From positions 1-44,216 of the IMG/VR virus record IMGVR_UViG_3300050821_003291: a stretch of DNA of 44,216 nucleotides; one strand, given 5' to 3'. How positions within the stretch are numbered: position 1 is the first letter of the stretch; each line of letters opens with the position of its first letter. This document shows, in pieces, positions 22,579 to 30,649 of the stretch. Under the pieces are notes generated by a model. That model worked only from the letters and a program-made list of their open reading frames with translations, ran no database searches and was not told the origin of the DNA. Source of the stretch: a virus. A program made the translations under genes and the position numbers.

Positions 22579-23562
22579 TTAGTTCTGAGCCGTGATGAAC
22601 GGCCAGCTGAGGAACGCCTCAACGTAGATTGTGGCCGCCAGCGAGACGGTCACGGCCACCGCGCCGGTCGTTGCCGTCGCGAGGTTGATGACGTACGCGC
22701 CCGGCTTGCCTGAGATCGAGGAGATCACAGACGAGACGTTCGTGCCGGTCAGGGTCGCGCCGGGGAAGATGCCGGGGATGTTGCCCACCGTGATTGACGT
22801 AGCGCCCGAGGCCGCCGCGACAGTCGGGAAGGTCGTCCCACTCTTCCAAGTGATCGTGCCCGTCGAGATGGTGCCCGTAACCGCCTGCGACAGGTAGATC
22901 GTCGAGCCCTGAATATCGGTGATGTACGTTCCGCCGGTCACCGAAGTGCCCGAGAGCGTCAATCCGATTTCGAGGTTGTTGGTGTCCGAAACCGAAGTCA
23001 TGGTGGACGCACCGGAGACCGCGGACGCCGTGAAGGTGCCGGTGGTCAAGCCCGAATACATGCCCTGAATGGTTTCGGAGCTGGTCGCGCCCGCGGACAG
23101 AGCGGAAACCGCCCCAGCGCCGGCCGTGGTGTAGGTGGCATCGGCCTGCGCAGTAACGACCGCGTAGTGGGCGACGCACGCGCCAGCGCGCTGCACCCAA
23201 ATGCCATAGGTTCCGGCCGCAAACGTGTACGTCCAGATGTTGCCCGCCTGATTGGAAGTCGTGTCCCCGCGGCTTCCGCCGAAGTACACAACGCCAACGT
23301 TAGCGCCCCACGGGTGGTAGGCCGATCCGAGCTTGGCCGGGACAGCCATCATCTTGGCGTCCCATACGACCACGTCCCCCTGATTAAGGGTCGTGGACGC
23401 AACAGGAGCGTATTTCAAGAAGATGAACTCAGCCCCGGCGTCGCCATCAACCACGGTCCCGAACGCGGGATCGGGAAGCGGGAACTGGCCCAGGATGTAG
23501 GGGCCGGCAGGCATAAATACGCGAGCGCCGATCCCTTCGTACTGAAGTCTAGCGATAGTCAT
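22579..23562 (-). CDS. Capsid-associated (decoration-like) protein, 327 aa
   Basis: The gene directly follows the major capsid gene. Residues 1-150 are small-beta-barrel-like (PAGPYILGQFPLPDPAFGTV, FIFLKYAPVASTTLNQGDVV, GTYGIWVQRAGACVAHYAVV). From about 165 there is an inserted, repeat-like beta region rich in Ser/Thr/Gly (SGASTMTSVSDTNNLEIGLT, GGTYITDIQGSTIYLSQAVT). The two-part structure suggests a head-surface protein with an Ig-like addition. The assignment is by position and composition. Confidence 0.7.
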   Translation of the reverse strand: MTIARLQYEGIGARVFMPAGPYILGQFPLPDPAFGTVVDGDAGAEFIFLKYAPVASTTLNQGDVVVWDAKMMAVPAKLGSAYHPWGANVGVVYFGGSRGDTTSNQAGNIWTYTFAAGTYGIWVQRAGACVAHYAVVTAQADATYTTAGAGAVSALSAGATSSETIQGMYSGLTTGTFTASAVSGASTMTSVSDTNNLEIGLTLSGTSVTGGTYITDIQGSTIYLSQAVTGTISTGTITWKSGTTFPTVAAASGATSITVGNIPGIFPGATLTGTNVSSVISSISGKPGAYVINLATATTGAVAVTVSLAATIYVEAFLSWPFITAQN

Positions 23563-23592
23563 TGTGATGATCCTTTCAAGGTTGTTGGCGAA

Positions 23593-24618
23593 TTACTGCC
23601 AGATGACGCCCTGAAGGGACAGGTTATTGGCAGTCATGTTGCCGGCCCATGCCATGATACGGACCTTCGCATCCTGGTTGACGTTCTGCCTGTCGCCGCC
23701 GATGACCTTGAAATTCCGGCGCGAATGCGGACGGAAGAACAGGTAGTCGGAATTGATCAGGTACATCGTGTTGGCCGGGATTTGGCCGTTCTTGCCGCCG
23801 TCGAGGATAACGTCTACAGACTTGCCAGCGCCGAAATATTTCAGCGAGGTAAAGCCTGCGCCCGCCGCGGTGTCGCCGGAGGTGCTGTCGATGCGCTGCA
23901 ACGGCTGTAGAGAGTTGAGGTACAACATGTAATAGTTGTTATCCGCAACTGCGAGGTCGATGCCGTCAGAGTTTCTCTTCAGGTTGATGGTGGCGTAGTT
24001 CATGTACGGGATCATCGTCCCAGACGTCCCGCCGGTCGGCGTGCCCGAAAGAGTGCCGCTGGAGAACGTGTTGGTGTTGATGCTCTCGTTCGCCCACCAC
24101 GGATACGTGGTCTGCGAGATACCGCCAACGGTGCCAGTCGGGGTCTTGCTGATCAGGGCTCCCAAGCCGTTGATCTGCTTGCCGCCCCAGCCGGTGCCGT
24201 CCGAGTAGACGCCAGCCGACATCTGGTTCCAGAAGGTGTCTTCCGCGGTTTCGACACGCTCTTCGATGAGGTTGAGCATTTGCTCATCGCCAGCATTCTG
24301 GAGCTCTTCGAGACCGGAGATGGTGACCGCAATGCTCGCCTGCTTGATGGGGAAGCGCGCGGCCGTCATGGTGTCGTTGAGGGAGATGTTGACGAACTCA
24401 TAGCCCGAGTACCACATGAAGGTCTGGTTCTGCGCGTAGCGCAGTTCCTGCATGATCTCGCGGCCACCGTCGAAGGTCTTTTCCTTGCCGCGCTTGCGGA
24501 GACGGTTCAGAAGCGCGTTGTTGTTCGTAATGTTGTCTCCGAGCTTCTTGCTGCGGAGTTCGAGCGACGTGGTGACAACGTCACCCCAATCGACCGAGAC
24601 GACTTGAGGGGATGCCAT
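23593..24618 (-). CDS. Major capsid protein, 341 aa
   Basis: The recognisable podovirus/HK97-fold capsid pattern: NNNALLNRLRKRGKEKTFDG near residue 32, GREIMQELRYAQNQTFMWYS, GYEFVNISLNDTMTAARFPI, then ISGLEELQNAGDEQMLNLIE and WNQMSAGVYSDGTGWGGKQI, and the C-terminal YLINSDYLFFRPHSRRNFKV. It has the expected size, good Shine-Dalgarno and lies right after the scaffold gene. No protease is visible, so it is probably a scaffold-dependent capsid. Confidence 0.9.
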   Translation of the reverse strand: MASPQVVSVDWGDVVTTSLELRSKKLGDNITNNNALLNRLRKRGKEKTFDGGREIMQELRYAQNQTFMWYSGYEFVNISLNDTMTAARFPIKQASIAVTISGLEELQNAGDEQMLNLIEERVETAEDTFWNQMSAGVYSDGTGWGGKQINGLGALISKTPTGTVGGISQTTYPWWANESINTNTFSSGTLSGTPTGGTSGTMIPYMNYATINLKRNSDGIDLAVADNNYYMLYLNSLQPLQRIDSTSGDTAAGAGFTSLKYFGAGKSVDVILDGGKNGQIPANTMYLINSDYLFFRPHSRRNFKVIGGDRQNVNQDAKVRIMAWAGNMTANNLSLQGVIWQ

Positions 24619-24641
24619 TTGTGATGGTCCTTATGGGATGG

Positions 24642-25751
24642 TCAGAGGTTGCCCTGCGCCTGCTCAAATGCTTGGCGGACGGCGTCTCTGACGGTTGCGG
24701 GAGGGGTGCTCTTGGGGGCCGCGGGGCGGCCGGAAGGAGCGCCGGTTGTGGTCTTGGCGGCTGCGCGGGCTTGATCTGCTGCGCGGGCGCGAATGGTGCC
24801 GTTTGAGGGCTGTCCCTGACTTTTGATCATCAGGGCTCTGATGTCTGGCCGAGCCCAGCACGCCATGTCGTAGGCGCTGGGTAGGTCTTTGGCGCGCCCC
24901 GAGCTGATCAGGGCCACCATTTCATCGACCACCGCTTCCGCATGAATGTTGGCGGGGTCGGCCAGAAATTGCTCTGCCGTCTGGCCAGCTTGCGCTTCCC
25001 TGGCGGCTTGCTCGCGCTTCGCAAACTCTTGCTGCACGAGCTGTGAAACGTTGGGCTGCGGCGCTTGCTGGCGCTGCGGCTGTCCTTGCTGCTGCGGAAC
25101 CTGTCCGCCCTGCCGGCGTAGGATTTCCTGCGATAGCCTGACCATGTCGACGTTGCCGATCCTGGCAGCATGCATGATGGTCGTGACTGGGTTTGCCTTG
25201 AGGCTCCGCTCCCACTCGACGGCGTTCTTGGTGAACTGCGCCGCGGTGAGGCCGCTCGCCTTGATGAGCGGGAGGTGCTCCTCCATTCCTTTGTACTCGG
25301 CGAGCTTGGCAAAGCCGTTGTTGACTTCCCGTTCGCGCTGGGCGACGGCTTGCTGAATGTGCGGCGGGAGCTTGGCGTAGTCGGCGCGCGCCTGGGCGTT
25401 CCATCCCACCGGAGGCTTCAGGACAAGCGGCCCATCAGAAATATGCGCGTCTTTGTCGGACGGAGATGCGGGCTTTTCCGCAGCAGGCTTTTCTAGGCCC
25501 TCAGAGGGGCTCTGCGCGTCTTTCGCAGGCTTTTGGGTACCATCGGGCTCCCGCCTGTCGAACCGGCCGTCCTTGGCCCTCCTGACGCGGATCGCTTCCA
25601 GCTTCTCGGGGTCGTCGCCGGCCTCTGCCTGCTCTTGGGCCCGCGTGTAGGCTTCGCGGACTGCGTCGCCTACATGTTCGGGCTCTGCGGGCTCCGGTGC
25701 ATCGGAAGCACCGTCATTGACGAGGTTGATGTCGTCTTGTTCGAGGTCCAT
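24642..25751 (-). CDS. Scaffolding protein, 369 aa
   Basis: ATG 25751 (preceded by AAAGAG) is chosen over a GTG 54 bases upstream. The protein is acidic and highly charged with disordered N-terminus (VNDGASDAPEPAEPEHVGDA) and long helices (PPHIQQAVAQREREVNNGFA, ARIGNVDMVRLSQEILRRQG, a Gln-rich stretch), ending in a short C-terminal helix VRDAVRQAFEQAQGNL. Such proteins guide capsid assembly. It precedes the capsid gene, the usual order. Confidence 0.82.
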   Translation of the reverse strand: MDLEQDDINLVNDGASDAPEPAEPEHVGDAVREAYTRAQEQAEAGDDPEKLEAIRVRRAKDGRFDRREPDGTQKPAKDAQSPSEGLEKPAAEKPASPSDKDAHISDGPLVLKPPVGWNAQARADYAKLPPHIQQAVAQREREVNNGFAKLAEYKGMEEHLPLIKASGLTAAQFTKNAVEWERSLKANPVTTIMHAARIGNVDMVRLSQEILRRQGGQVPQQQGQPQRQQAPQPNVSQLVQQEFAKREQAAREAQAGQTAEQFLADPANIHAEAVVDEMVALISSGRAKDLPSAYDMACWARPDIRALMIKSQGQPSNGTIRARAADQARAAAKTTTGAPSGRPAAPKSTPPATVRDAVRQAFEQAQGNL

Positions 25752-25889
25752 AGCTCTTTCTGGGGTTGCGGCCGTTGACGGCCTAGGGTGTGGTATGCTA
25801 TGCACTGCGCGCGAGCGGCGGCGGGGAGGGACCCGCGCCAGTCAGCTGTGGTGGATCAAGCTATTGCGCAGTAGCTCCACGAGTCGGTA

Positions 25890-26201
25890 TCAAGCCCGGC
25901 CCGCTCGCTCAAATTCCGGCGTGAACTCGTCGGCTCGGCGGAACACGGGTTGCCCGTCCTCAATGCCGAGGTCATAGTGCGACCCATCGACGGTGATCAG
26001 CGGGCTCGTGACGCGCGCGAAGAAGACGCCATCATGGTCCCACTGCCCGAGGCTCTCGATCTGCATGCGGACAGACAAATCAGGATCGCGATTGATCTGG
26101 TCGATGACGGGTTGGGAGACGAGAACGCTGCCCCAGCCCATGGTCTTGACTTTCAATTGCGCATGCGGTACAAGCGGCTGGCTTGCAGGACGCCACGACA
26201 A
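25890..26201 (-). CDS. Small structural-region protein, 103 aa, unknown
   Basis: The sequence shows GWGSVLVSQPVIDQINRDPD, ESLGQWDHDGVFFARV, VDGSHYDLGIEDGQPVFRRA. It looks like a compact alpha/beta protein without a recognised family. It lies between the 119-aa gene and the scaffold, and is followed by a 138-base gap (25752-25889) with no convincing gene and a small GGCCG-TCAA-CGGCC hairpin. Confidence 0.65.
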   Translation of the reverse strand: MSWRPASQPLVPHAQLKVKTMGWGSVLVSQPVIDQINRDPDLSVRMQIESLGQWDHDGVFFARVTSPLITVDGSHYDLGIEDGQPVFRRADEFTPEFERAGRA

Positions 26202-26238
26202 GTAGACCCCTAGGGCGTGACAGCCGGAGAGACGGCGC

Positions 26239-26598
26239 TTAATCCAAATCCGGGTCGTAAGCAGGCGCTACCTGGGGCCGGTAGCCCTGCTTGTACATCC
26301 CGTAAGCCTCGACGAGGTCGGGCTTGACGGCCGGCCGCGGCTTCTCCGCGGTAACCTCGGCGACGTGCGCGGCGACTTCGTTGCCCACCTCGCGATAGCC
26401 GTGCTCCCTAAGGGATGCGCGGTAGTGGCTCTTCGAGGTGTAGACCTTGCCGTCCGCCATGCTGCGCATCTCAATGGTGTCGAGATTGAGCATGGGCGCG
26501 GTGACATGGTCGCTGCGGCTCAGAAAGCCGAGATTGAGCGGCTCCGCGTGCTGCTTAAGCACGAGCTCGCCGTCGCGGTAGACGAAGGTGCCGCGCAT
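26239..26598 (-). CDS. Phage protein of 119 aa, unknown function
   Basis: The start ATG 26598 overlaps the stop of the spike gene as ATGA. MRGTFVYRDGELVLKQHAEP, then ITVDG-like MRSMADGKVYTSKSHYRASL and REHGYREVGNEVAAHV form a small, charged fold common among podovirus-like phages next to scaffold genes. Function is not known. Confidence 0.72.
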   Translation of the reverse strand: MRGTFVYRDGELVLKQHAEPLNLGFLSRSDHVTAPMLNLDTIEMRSMADGKVYTSKSHYRASLREHGYREVGNEVAAHVAEVTAEKPRPAVKPDLVEAYGMYKQGYRPQVAPAYDPDLD

Positions 26599-29531
26599 CA
26601 GTTTCTCCCGTTGCACTCGTACTTAATGACGTCCGTCCCGGTGCCGGTGAAGGTCAGTACGGTCGTGCTTTCGCTCACAGAGCTGGCATTCGCCGGGGTG
26701 GTCGCGTCGGCCGTCAGGCAGTTGGGCGCGGAGGTATAGGTCTCGGTGAGGGTATAGGTCGCCGTCCCGCCGGAAAGGGTAATGCGGCCGGTGAGGTCGG
26801 TATTGGAGGCGGTGCCGCTGCGGATGGTCTGCGCGGTATAGTCAGGGATCGTCGCGCTGTTGGAGATCGGGCACCCCGGCCGCACCCCGCCCGCGTAGTC
26901 GGTGACCTCCCAGCATCCCTGACCGCCCGAGGTTGGCGTGAGGTTGTGCCGGAAATCGCCCTGACGACGCTGGACAATGGTCAAGCTGTCGGCCGCGCCG
27001 CTCGAAGCGTGGTTCATGGCTATCTTGCCGAGGAGCGTGGCATGAGTGCCGCAGGCAGAGACGGTCCCAACGCTCGCCCCGCCTTGGGTGGTGTCGGTCA
27101 CCGGATCGCCGTTGTTGATGCCCGTGCAACTAGCGACCGGGATCATGGTTTGCGTAACCCCGAAGGGGTCCTGGGCCGCTACCACCGTCACGCCATTGTC
27201 CAACAGGCTATCAGCCGCGCCCGTCGAAGCGATGGAGGATACCGCCGTCAAGGTGAGCCAGTTCTGGGTGCTGTTGGACGAGGAGACCGTGCCAATGACC
27301 GAGGACGCGGAGAGCGTGGTGTCGACGATGGAGTACTGGGCCGTGACGCCCGTGACCGTGGAAATGGCCAGCTTTGTGCTGGTCGACAGGAAGGCTTGGC
27401 TTGCGGTGACCGTTGCCGAGGCGTCTGCTGGCGCTGAGGTTCCAGCGTCGACCAGACGCTCGCCGTTAGTTACGATGCCCTGGCCAGCGATCAGAAAACC
27501 GTTCATGAAGCAATGCAACGGAACATTGAGAGTCGGGCCGTAATATCCGGTATAGGCAGCACCAATCCAGCAATCAGCAGAGGTTGAGTTTGTTACGGTG
27601 TTTGCCGTATTGGATTGCCAAGCATCAATCGCGCTATTGTAAGCATAGCCAACGCCATGCAACGCCGTGCCGTCTCTGGAAAGCATCCCCCCAGGATAAA
27701 GGGCCCCAGTGAAGGAGTTGAAGTACGCTCCAGGCTGTCCGTTCACAGGCGCAAAGGCAAAGTTGCCAAAATTCGATGCCCCCGTAATAGCCATTCGCGG
27801 CATAGTGCTGGGCTGGCCACCAGTAGGGTTATATAATATCTGATTACCGCTTACGGCTGGGTTAGGGGCCTGGAACAACATTCCGTTGGTTGGGATGCAG
27901 AATGGTTGGGCCGGGGATGGGGTGCCCAGATAGTTGCCGTACCAAGACGTTGCGTTGCCGTTGGTACAGTTGCCAAGAATGGAGGCTGGTGAATGCGATC
28001 CTTCAACACTGTTAGAGTTGTCACCAAAATGAGAGCTACCAACCGCACCGTTTTCAACGAAATCAGCGAAGTAGCTGTTTACTCCTTCGTTACCGATCCA
28101 GGTGGAGGCAGTATTACCGCCTCCATTAAGAAATCCGATAAGCGTGTTCCACGATGTATTCTTGACAAAAATTGATGTAGTAGAGTTCTGGGCAGGCACC
28201 ATGCCTGCTGCGGAACTCTGATTGATGCCAAATGGGAAGTTGTAGAAAAAATTATTCCAAGCCTGGGCTTGTGGAACGGGCCGGAAAGCAGAAGGAATTT
28301 TCCATAGTGTGAATGAACCGGCGGAAGCAGCGTCGCAGGCAGGCTCTGAAGTGTTGACCTGCAAAGCGGAGTCCGAAAGCTTTACAGTTTGCGCACCGGC
28401 AGTTCCAGACACCGTCAGGACGACGCAACCGACGGCATATGGTTGAGACCATACGAAGTCGCCCGGCTCAAGGAGTGCGTTGGGATTGGCTCCCGGAGCC
28501 GCCGTCACCGTGAATGTGTTTGATCCAGCGCCGGTTACCGTGGTGATTGTCCATGCCCGGTTAGCCGGAAGCCGCCAAATGCCGTTAGCGGTGGCAAAGG
28601 TTGACCCCTGAGTGGGCGTAAAGCCAGCGTGTGGAGTGATGACCTGGGTTGGAGCGGTGCCGGTGGCGCTGTCGATGTAAGCCCCCGGCGGCACGACAGG
28701 AGCCCACGCTAAATTGTAGCCGGTGGAGGTAGTGGATGTTACGGTGGACGGCTGGGCTTGGGAGAGCGTGTAGACGCCAGCGCCGCCGCAGACGCCGCCG
28801 GGGCAAGCGCTGATGTACGTGTTCGGAAGGGCATTGGTGGCGGTCCAAGATGACCCAACAGTAATTGTGCCCGCCGAGATCGTGTTGACAGTGAGGGCCG
28901 TGCCTGAGACTGAGCCGGATGAGATCGTGTAGGGGTTTTGTCCAACAGCGAGGATAAAACCATCACCAGCGCCCCAGGAAGGGGTTGGAATGCCCGCAGA
29001 AGAAAAATCGTTCACCATTGTCGGGCTTAATGTCGTAGCGCCGGTGGTAAATGCAGAAACTGTTCCGAAGCCCAAACTATAGATTGGGCAATTCGTAAGA
29101 GTACCGCTTTGGCTCGTTCCGCCGTCCGAGGACGTATGGGTATCCTCGAAGCGAAATCCATCCACGCCCGGAGCAAAAACTAAAATAGCGCCCGATAGCG
29201 CCACCGGGCCTGAATAGCCCGAGCACGACCACGTGCCGCCGCGCGAGATGGACGCCTCGTCGCTGAAATAATATGGGGTGAGCCTTTGACCCGGCAGGGC
29301 TGGGAAATTGACGGCGAACCCCCCCCCCGAGGCATTGGCCGGCATAATGGCCGTCTGCAACGCCGCGAGATAGGGGATATTGTCTGCGCCGCCGCTTTGC
29401 ATGCCGACGCCGGCAAGGCGCGGATTGATCGGGGTCGACTGGCCCGGAGGTTCGTTGAACGCACCCCATGCACCAAGCGGGACAAGCAAAAGCCCCGCAA
29501 GGACGGCTGCGAGCTTCACCCAGTTCGACAT
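26598..29531 (-). CDS. Large tail-spike-like protein with Sec-type signal peptide, 977 aa
   Basis: The start ATG 29531 overlaps the previous stop as TAATG. The N-terminus MSNWVKLAAVLAGLLLVPLG, ending AWG/AFNE, is a classic Sec signal (one positive charge, long hydrophobic core). The rest is Ser/Thr/Asn/Gly-rich, beta-repeat sequence of beta-helix type with segments such as GGGFAVNFPALPGQRLTPYY and SSHFGDNSNSVEGSHSPASI. The C-terminal part (GRITLSGGTATYTLTETYTS, LTFTGTGTDVIKYECNGRN) resembles fibre/spike tails of Hyphomicrobiales phages. Tail spikes normally have no signal; see findings. Confidence 0.75.
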   Translation of the reverse strand: MSNWVKLAAVLAGLLLVPLGAWGAFNEPPGQSTPINPRLAGVGMQSGGADNIPYLAALQTAIMPANASGGGFAVNFPALPGQRLTPYYFSDEASISRGGTWSCSGYSGPVALSGAILVFAPGVDGFRFEDTHTSSDGGTSQSGTLTNCPIYSLGFGTVSAFTTGATTLSPTMVNDFSSAGIPTPSWGAGDGFILAVGQNPYTISSGSVSGTALTVNTISAGTITVGSSWTATNALPNTYISACPGGVCGGAGVYTLSQAQPSTVTSTTSTGYNLAWAPVVPPGAYIDSATGTAPTQVITPHAGFTPTQGSTFATANGIWRLPANRAWTITTVTGAGSNTFTVTAAPGANPNALLEPGDFVWSQPYAVGCVVLTVSGTAGAQTVKLSDSALQVNTSEPACDAASAGSFTLWKIPSAFRPVPQAQAWNNFFYNFPFGINQSSAAGMVPAQNSTTSIFVKNTSWNTLIGFLNGGGNTASTWIGNEGVNSYFADFVENGAVGSSHFGDNSNSVEGSHSPASILGNCTNGNATSWYGNYLGTPSPAQPFCIPTNGMLFQAPNPAVSGNQILYNPTGGQPSTMPRMAITGASNFGNFAFAPVNGQPGAYFNSFTGALYPGGMLSRDGTALHGVGYAYNSAIDAWQSNTANTVTNSTSADCWIGAAYTGYYGPTLNVPLHCFMNGFLIAGQGIVTNGERLVDAGTSAPADASATVTASQAFLSTSTKLAISTVTGVTAQYSIVDTTLSASSVIGTVSSSNSTQNWLTLTAVSSIASTGAADSLLDNGVTVVAAQDPFGVTQTMIPVASCTGINNGDPVTDTTQGGASVGTVSACGTHATLLGKIAMNHASSGAADSLTIVQRRQGDFRHNLTPTSGGQGCWEVTDYAGGVRPGCPISNSATIPDYTAQTIRSGTASNTDLTGRITLSGGTATYTLTETYTSAPNCLTADATTPANASSVSESTTVLTFTGTGTDVIKYECNGRN

Positions 29532-29809
29532 TAGGAGATTGTCCAAGTGTTGCCGCTCATGAACGGGTCGAGCGTGAGGCTCTCATAAGGCTGCGTAATC
29601 GTGACGGATGCCTGCCCGTCGATAGTGCCGCCTGTCGCCACGATGGTGATGTTAGGATTGGCGTTGCCCGTCAGGTCTTTGACCTTCCATGAGCCGCCAC
29701 TCCACCAGCCACCCCAGACCGGCAGGGTGAGGGTGACGCCGGTCGCGGTAACGCCGTAGGTGCCCGGTGAGTTGATTTGCTGGGAGATGGAGACTTGCCA
29801 AGCGGGCAT
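29531..29809 (-). CDS. Beta-rich small protein, 92 aa
   Basis: A single beta-sandwich-like unit: AWQVSISQQINSPGTYGVTA, VWGGWWSGGSWKVKDLTG, ANPNITIVATGGTIDGQASV. It may be a decoration or spike accessory domain. The order between the 156-aa beta-protein and the spike suggests a common role. No family is recognised. Confidence 0.62.
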   Translation of the reverse strand: MPAWQVSISQQINSPGTYGVTATGVTLTLPVWGGWWSGGSWKVKDLTGNANPNITIVATGGTIDGQASVTITQPYESLTLDPFMSGNTWTIS

Positions 29810-29817
29810 GGTCAGAC

Positions 29818-30288
29818 CTACTGCTGGAAGCCGCGGGCGTTAACGCAGGCGTTGGTCGAGCCGGCCCCAAGCGAAGGCAGCGTCACGGTGATCGCGGTGT
29901 TCTGAGCGCTGGCCGCGAGCGGCACCGGGAAGTTGACGCTGAGAATGGGGACGCTGAACGCGGCTGCGGTGACGCCAGCGGCGACCACGAGCTCGTAGGT
30001 CTGCGTCCACGTACCATCCGCGACCGTCACGGCGATGATGCTCGTGGCAGTCGCGCCAGTGCCCGACACATCAAAGCCGGTGATGTACGAGGTCTTGCTG
30101 GCGACAGCGGCAATGACGGCTGTGCCGGATGTTGCTGCTTTGTTCCCAGAGGAGGCGACGACCTGCGTAGGGATGGACGAGGCGGCACCAACCGGAAGGA
30201 GGGAGACCGGCATGGGATTGGAGAGGCCGAAGCCCGCCTGCGTCACCGTGTCAACCACGATGACTAGCGGCATTGCTGGATTGGTCAT
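29818..30288 (-). CDS. Beta-sandwich virion accessory protein, 156 aa
   Basis: Ser/Ala/Thr-rich beta pattern: MPVSLLPVGAASSIPTQVVA, SKTSYITGFDVSGTGATATS, VADGTWTQTYELVVAAGVTA, then VNFPVPLAASAQNTAITVTL. It resembles host-recognition or decoration proteins of podovirus-like phages. The start overlaps the upstream stop region by four bases. Confidence 0.65.
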   Translation of the reverse strand: MTNPAMPLVIVVDTVTQAGFGLSNPMPVSLLPVGAASSIPTQVVASSGNKAATSGTAVIAAVASKTSYITGFDVSGTGATATSIIAVTVADGTWTQTYELVVAAGVTAAAFSVPILSVNFPVPLAASAQNTAITVTLPSLGAGSTNACVNARGFQQ

Positions 30289-30476
30289 TTGCTCTTCCTG
30301 AGTTCAGCGTTCGCCTTGGCGTCGACGCGGGCCCGCAGCGCGGGAGACGCGAATTTCTCGGCCATGACTTTGGCCAGCTTGGCGTGGGCGGCGTCGGGGA
30401 CGGGGTAGCTCGTACCGGGGCCAGCGAACTCGCTTTTAGGCATGTTCGCCCGCACCTTGGGGGTGAGGTCTCTCAT
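30285..30476 (-). CDS. Small phage protein, 63 aa
   Basis: MRDLTPKVRANMPKSEFAGP, then YPVPDAAHAKLAKVMAEKFA is similar to small conserved phage proteins with a P-x-x-F-A-x-P ... YPx-D-x-x-HA pattern, near the portal and decoration genes. It starts inside the stop of the next gene upstream (ATGA). Function is unknown. Confidence 0.7.
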   Translation of the reverse strand: MRDLTPKVRANMPKSEFAGPGTSYPVPDAAHAKLAKVMAEKFASPALRARVDAKANAELRKSK

Positions 30477-30649
30477 TTCGGTTTCCTTGTGAGGGCGTGA
30501 GCCAGCTTAGCAGCCGGAGTTGACTTGGCTGCGTCGGCGGCGACAAAGTCGCGTCCCACGGACTGCGGCACGCCGGCGCGACGGGCGAAAGCAGGGTCGT
30601 GATCGACCGCTTCCATGAAATTGTGCTGCTTCGGGCTCTTCGAGGGCAT
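30473..30649 (-). CDS. Small basic protein, 58 aa
   Basis: ATG 30649 overlaps the stop of the beta-helix gene as ATGA, and its own stop overlaps the next ATG. The sequence MPSKSPKQHNFMEAVDHDPA, then RRAGVPQSVGRDFVAADAAK has the MPSKS-x-K-Q start seen in many small phage proteins; function is not established. It was found by direct reading. Confidence 0.7.
   Translation of the reverse strand: MPSKSPKQHNFMEAVDHDPAFARRAGVPQSVGRDFVAADAAKSTPAAKLAHALTRKPK

Noticed and set aside
25752-25889. Promoter before the scaffold gene
   Set aside because: TTGATA/TTGATC and CATACC-like pieces exist, but no pair has proper spacing; only a short GGCCG-CGGCC hairpin is clear.
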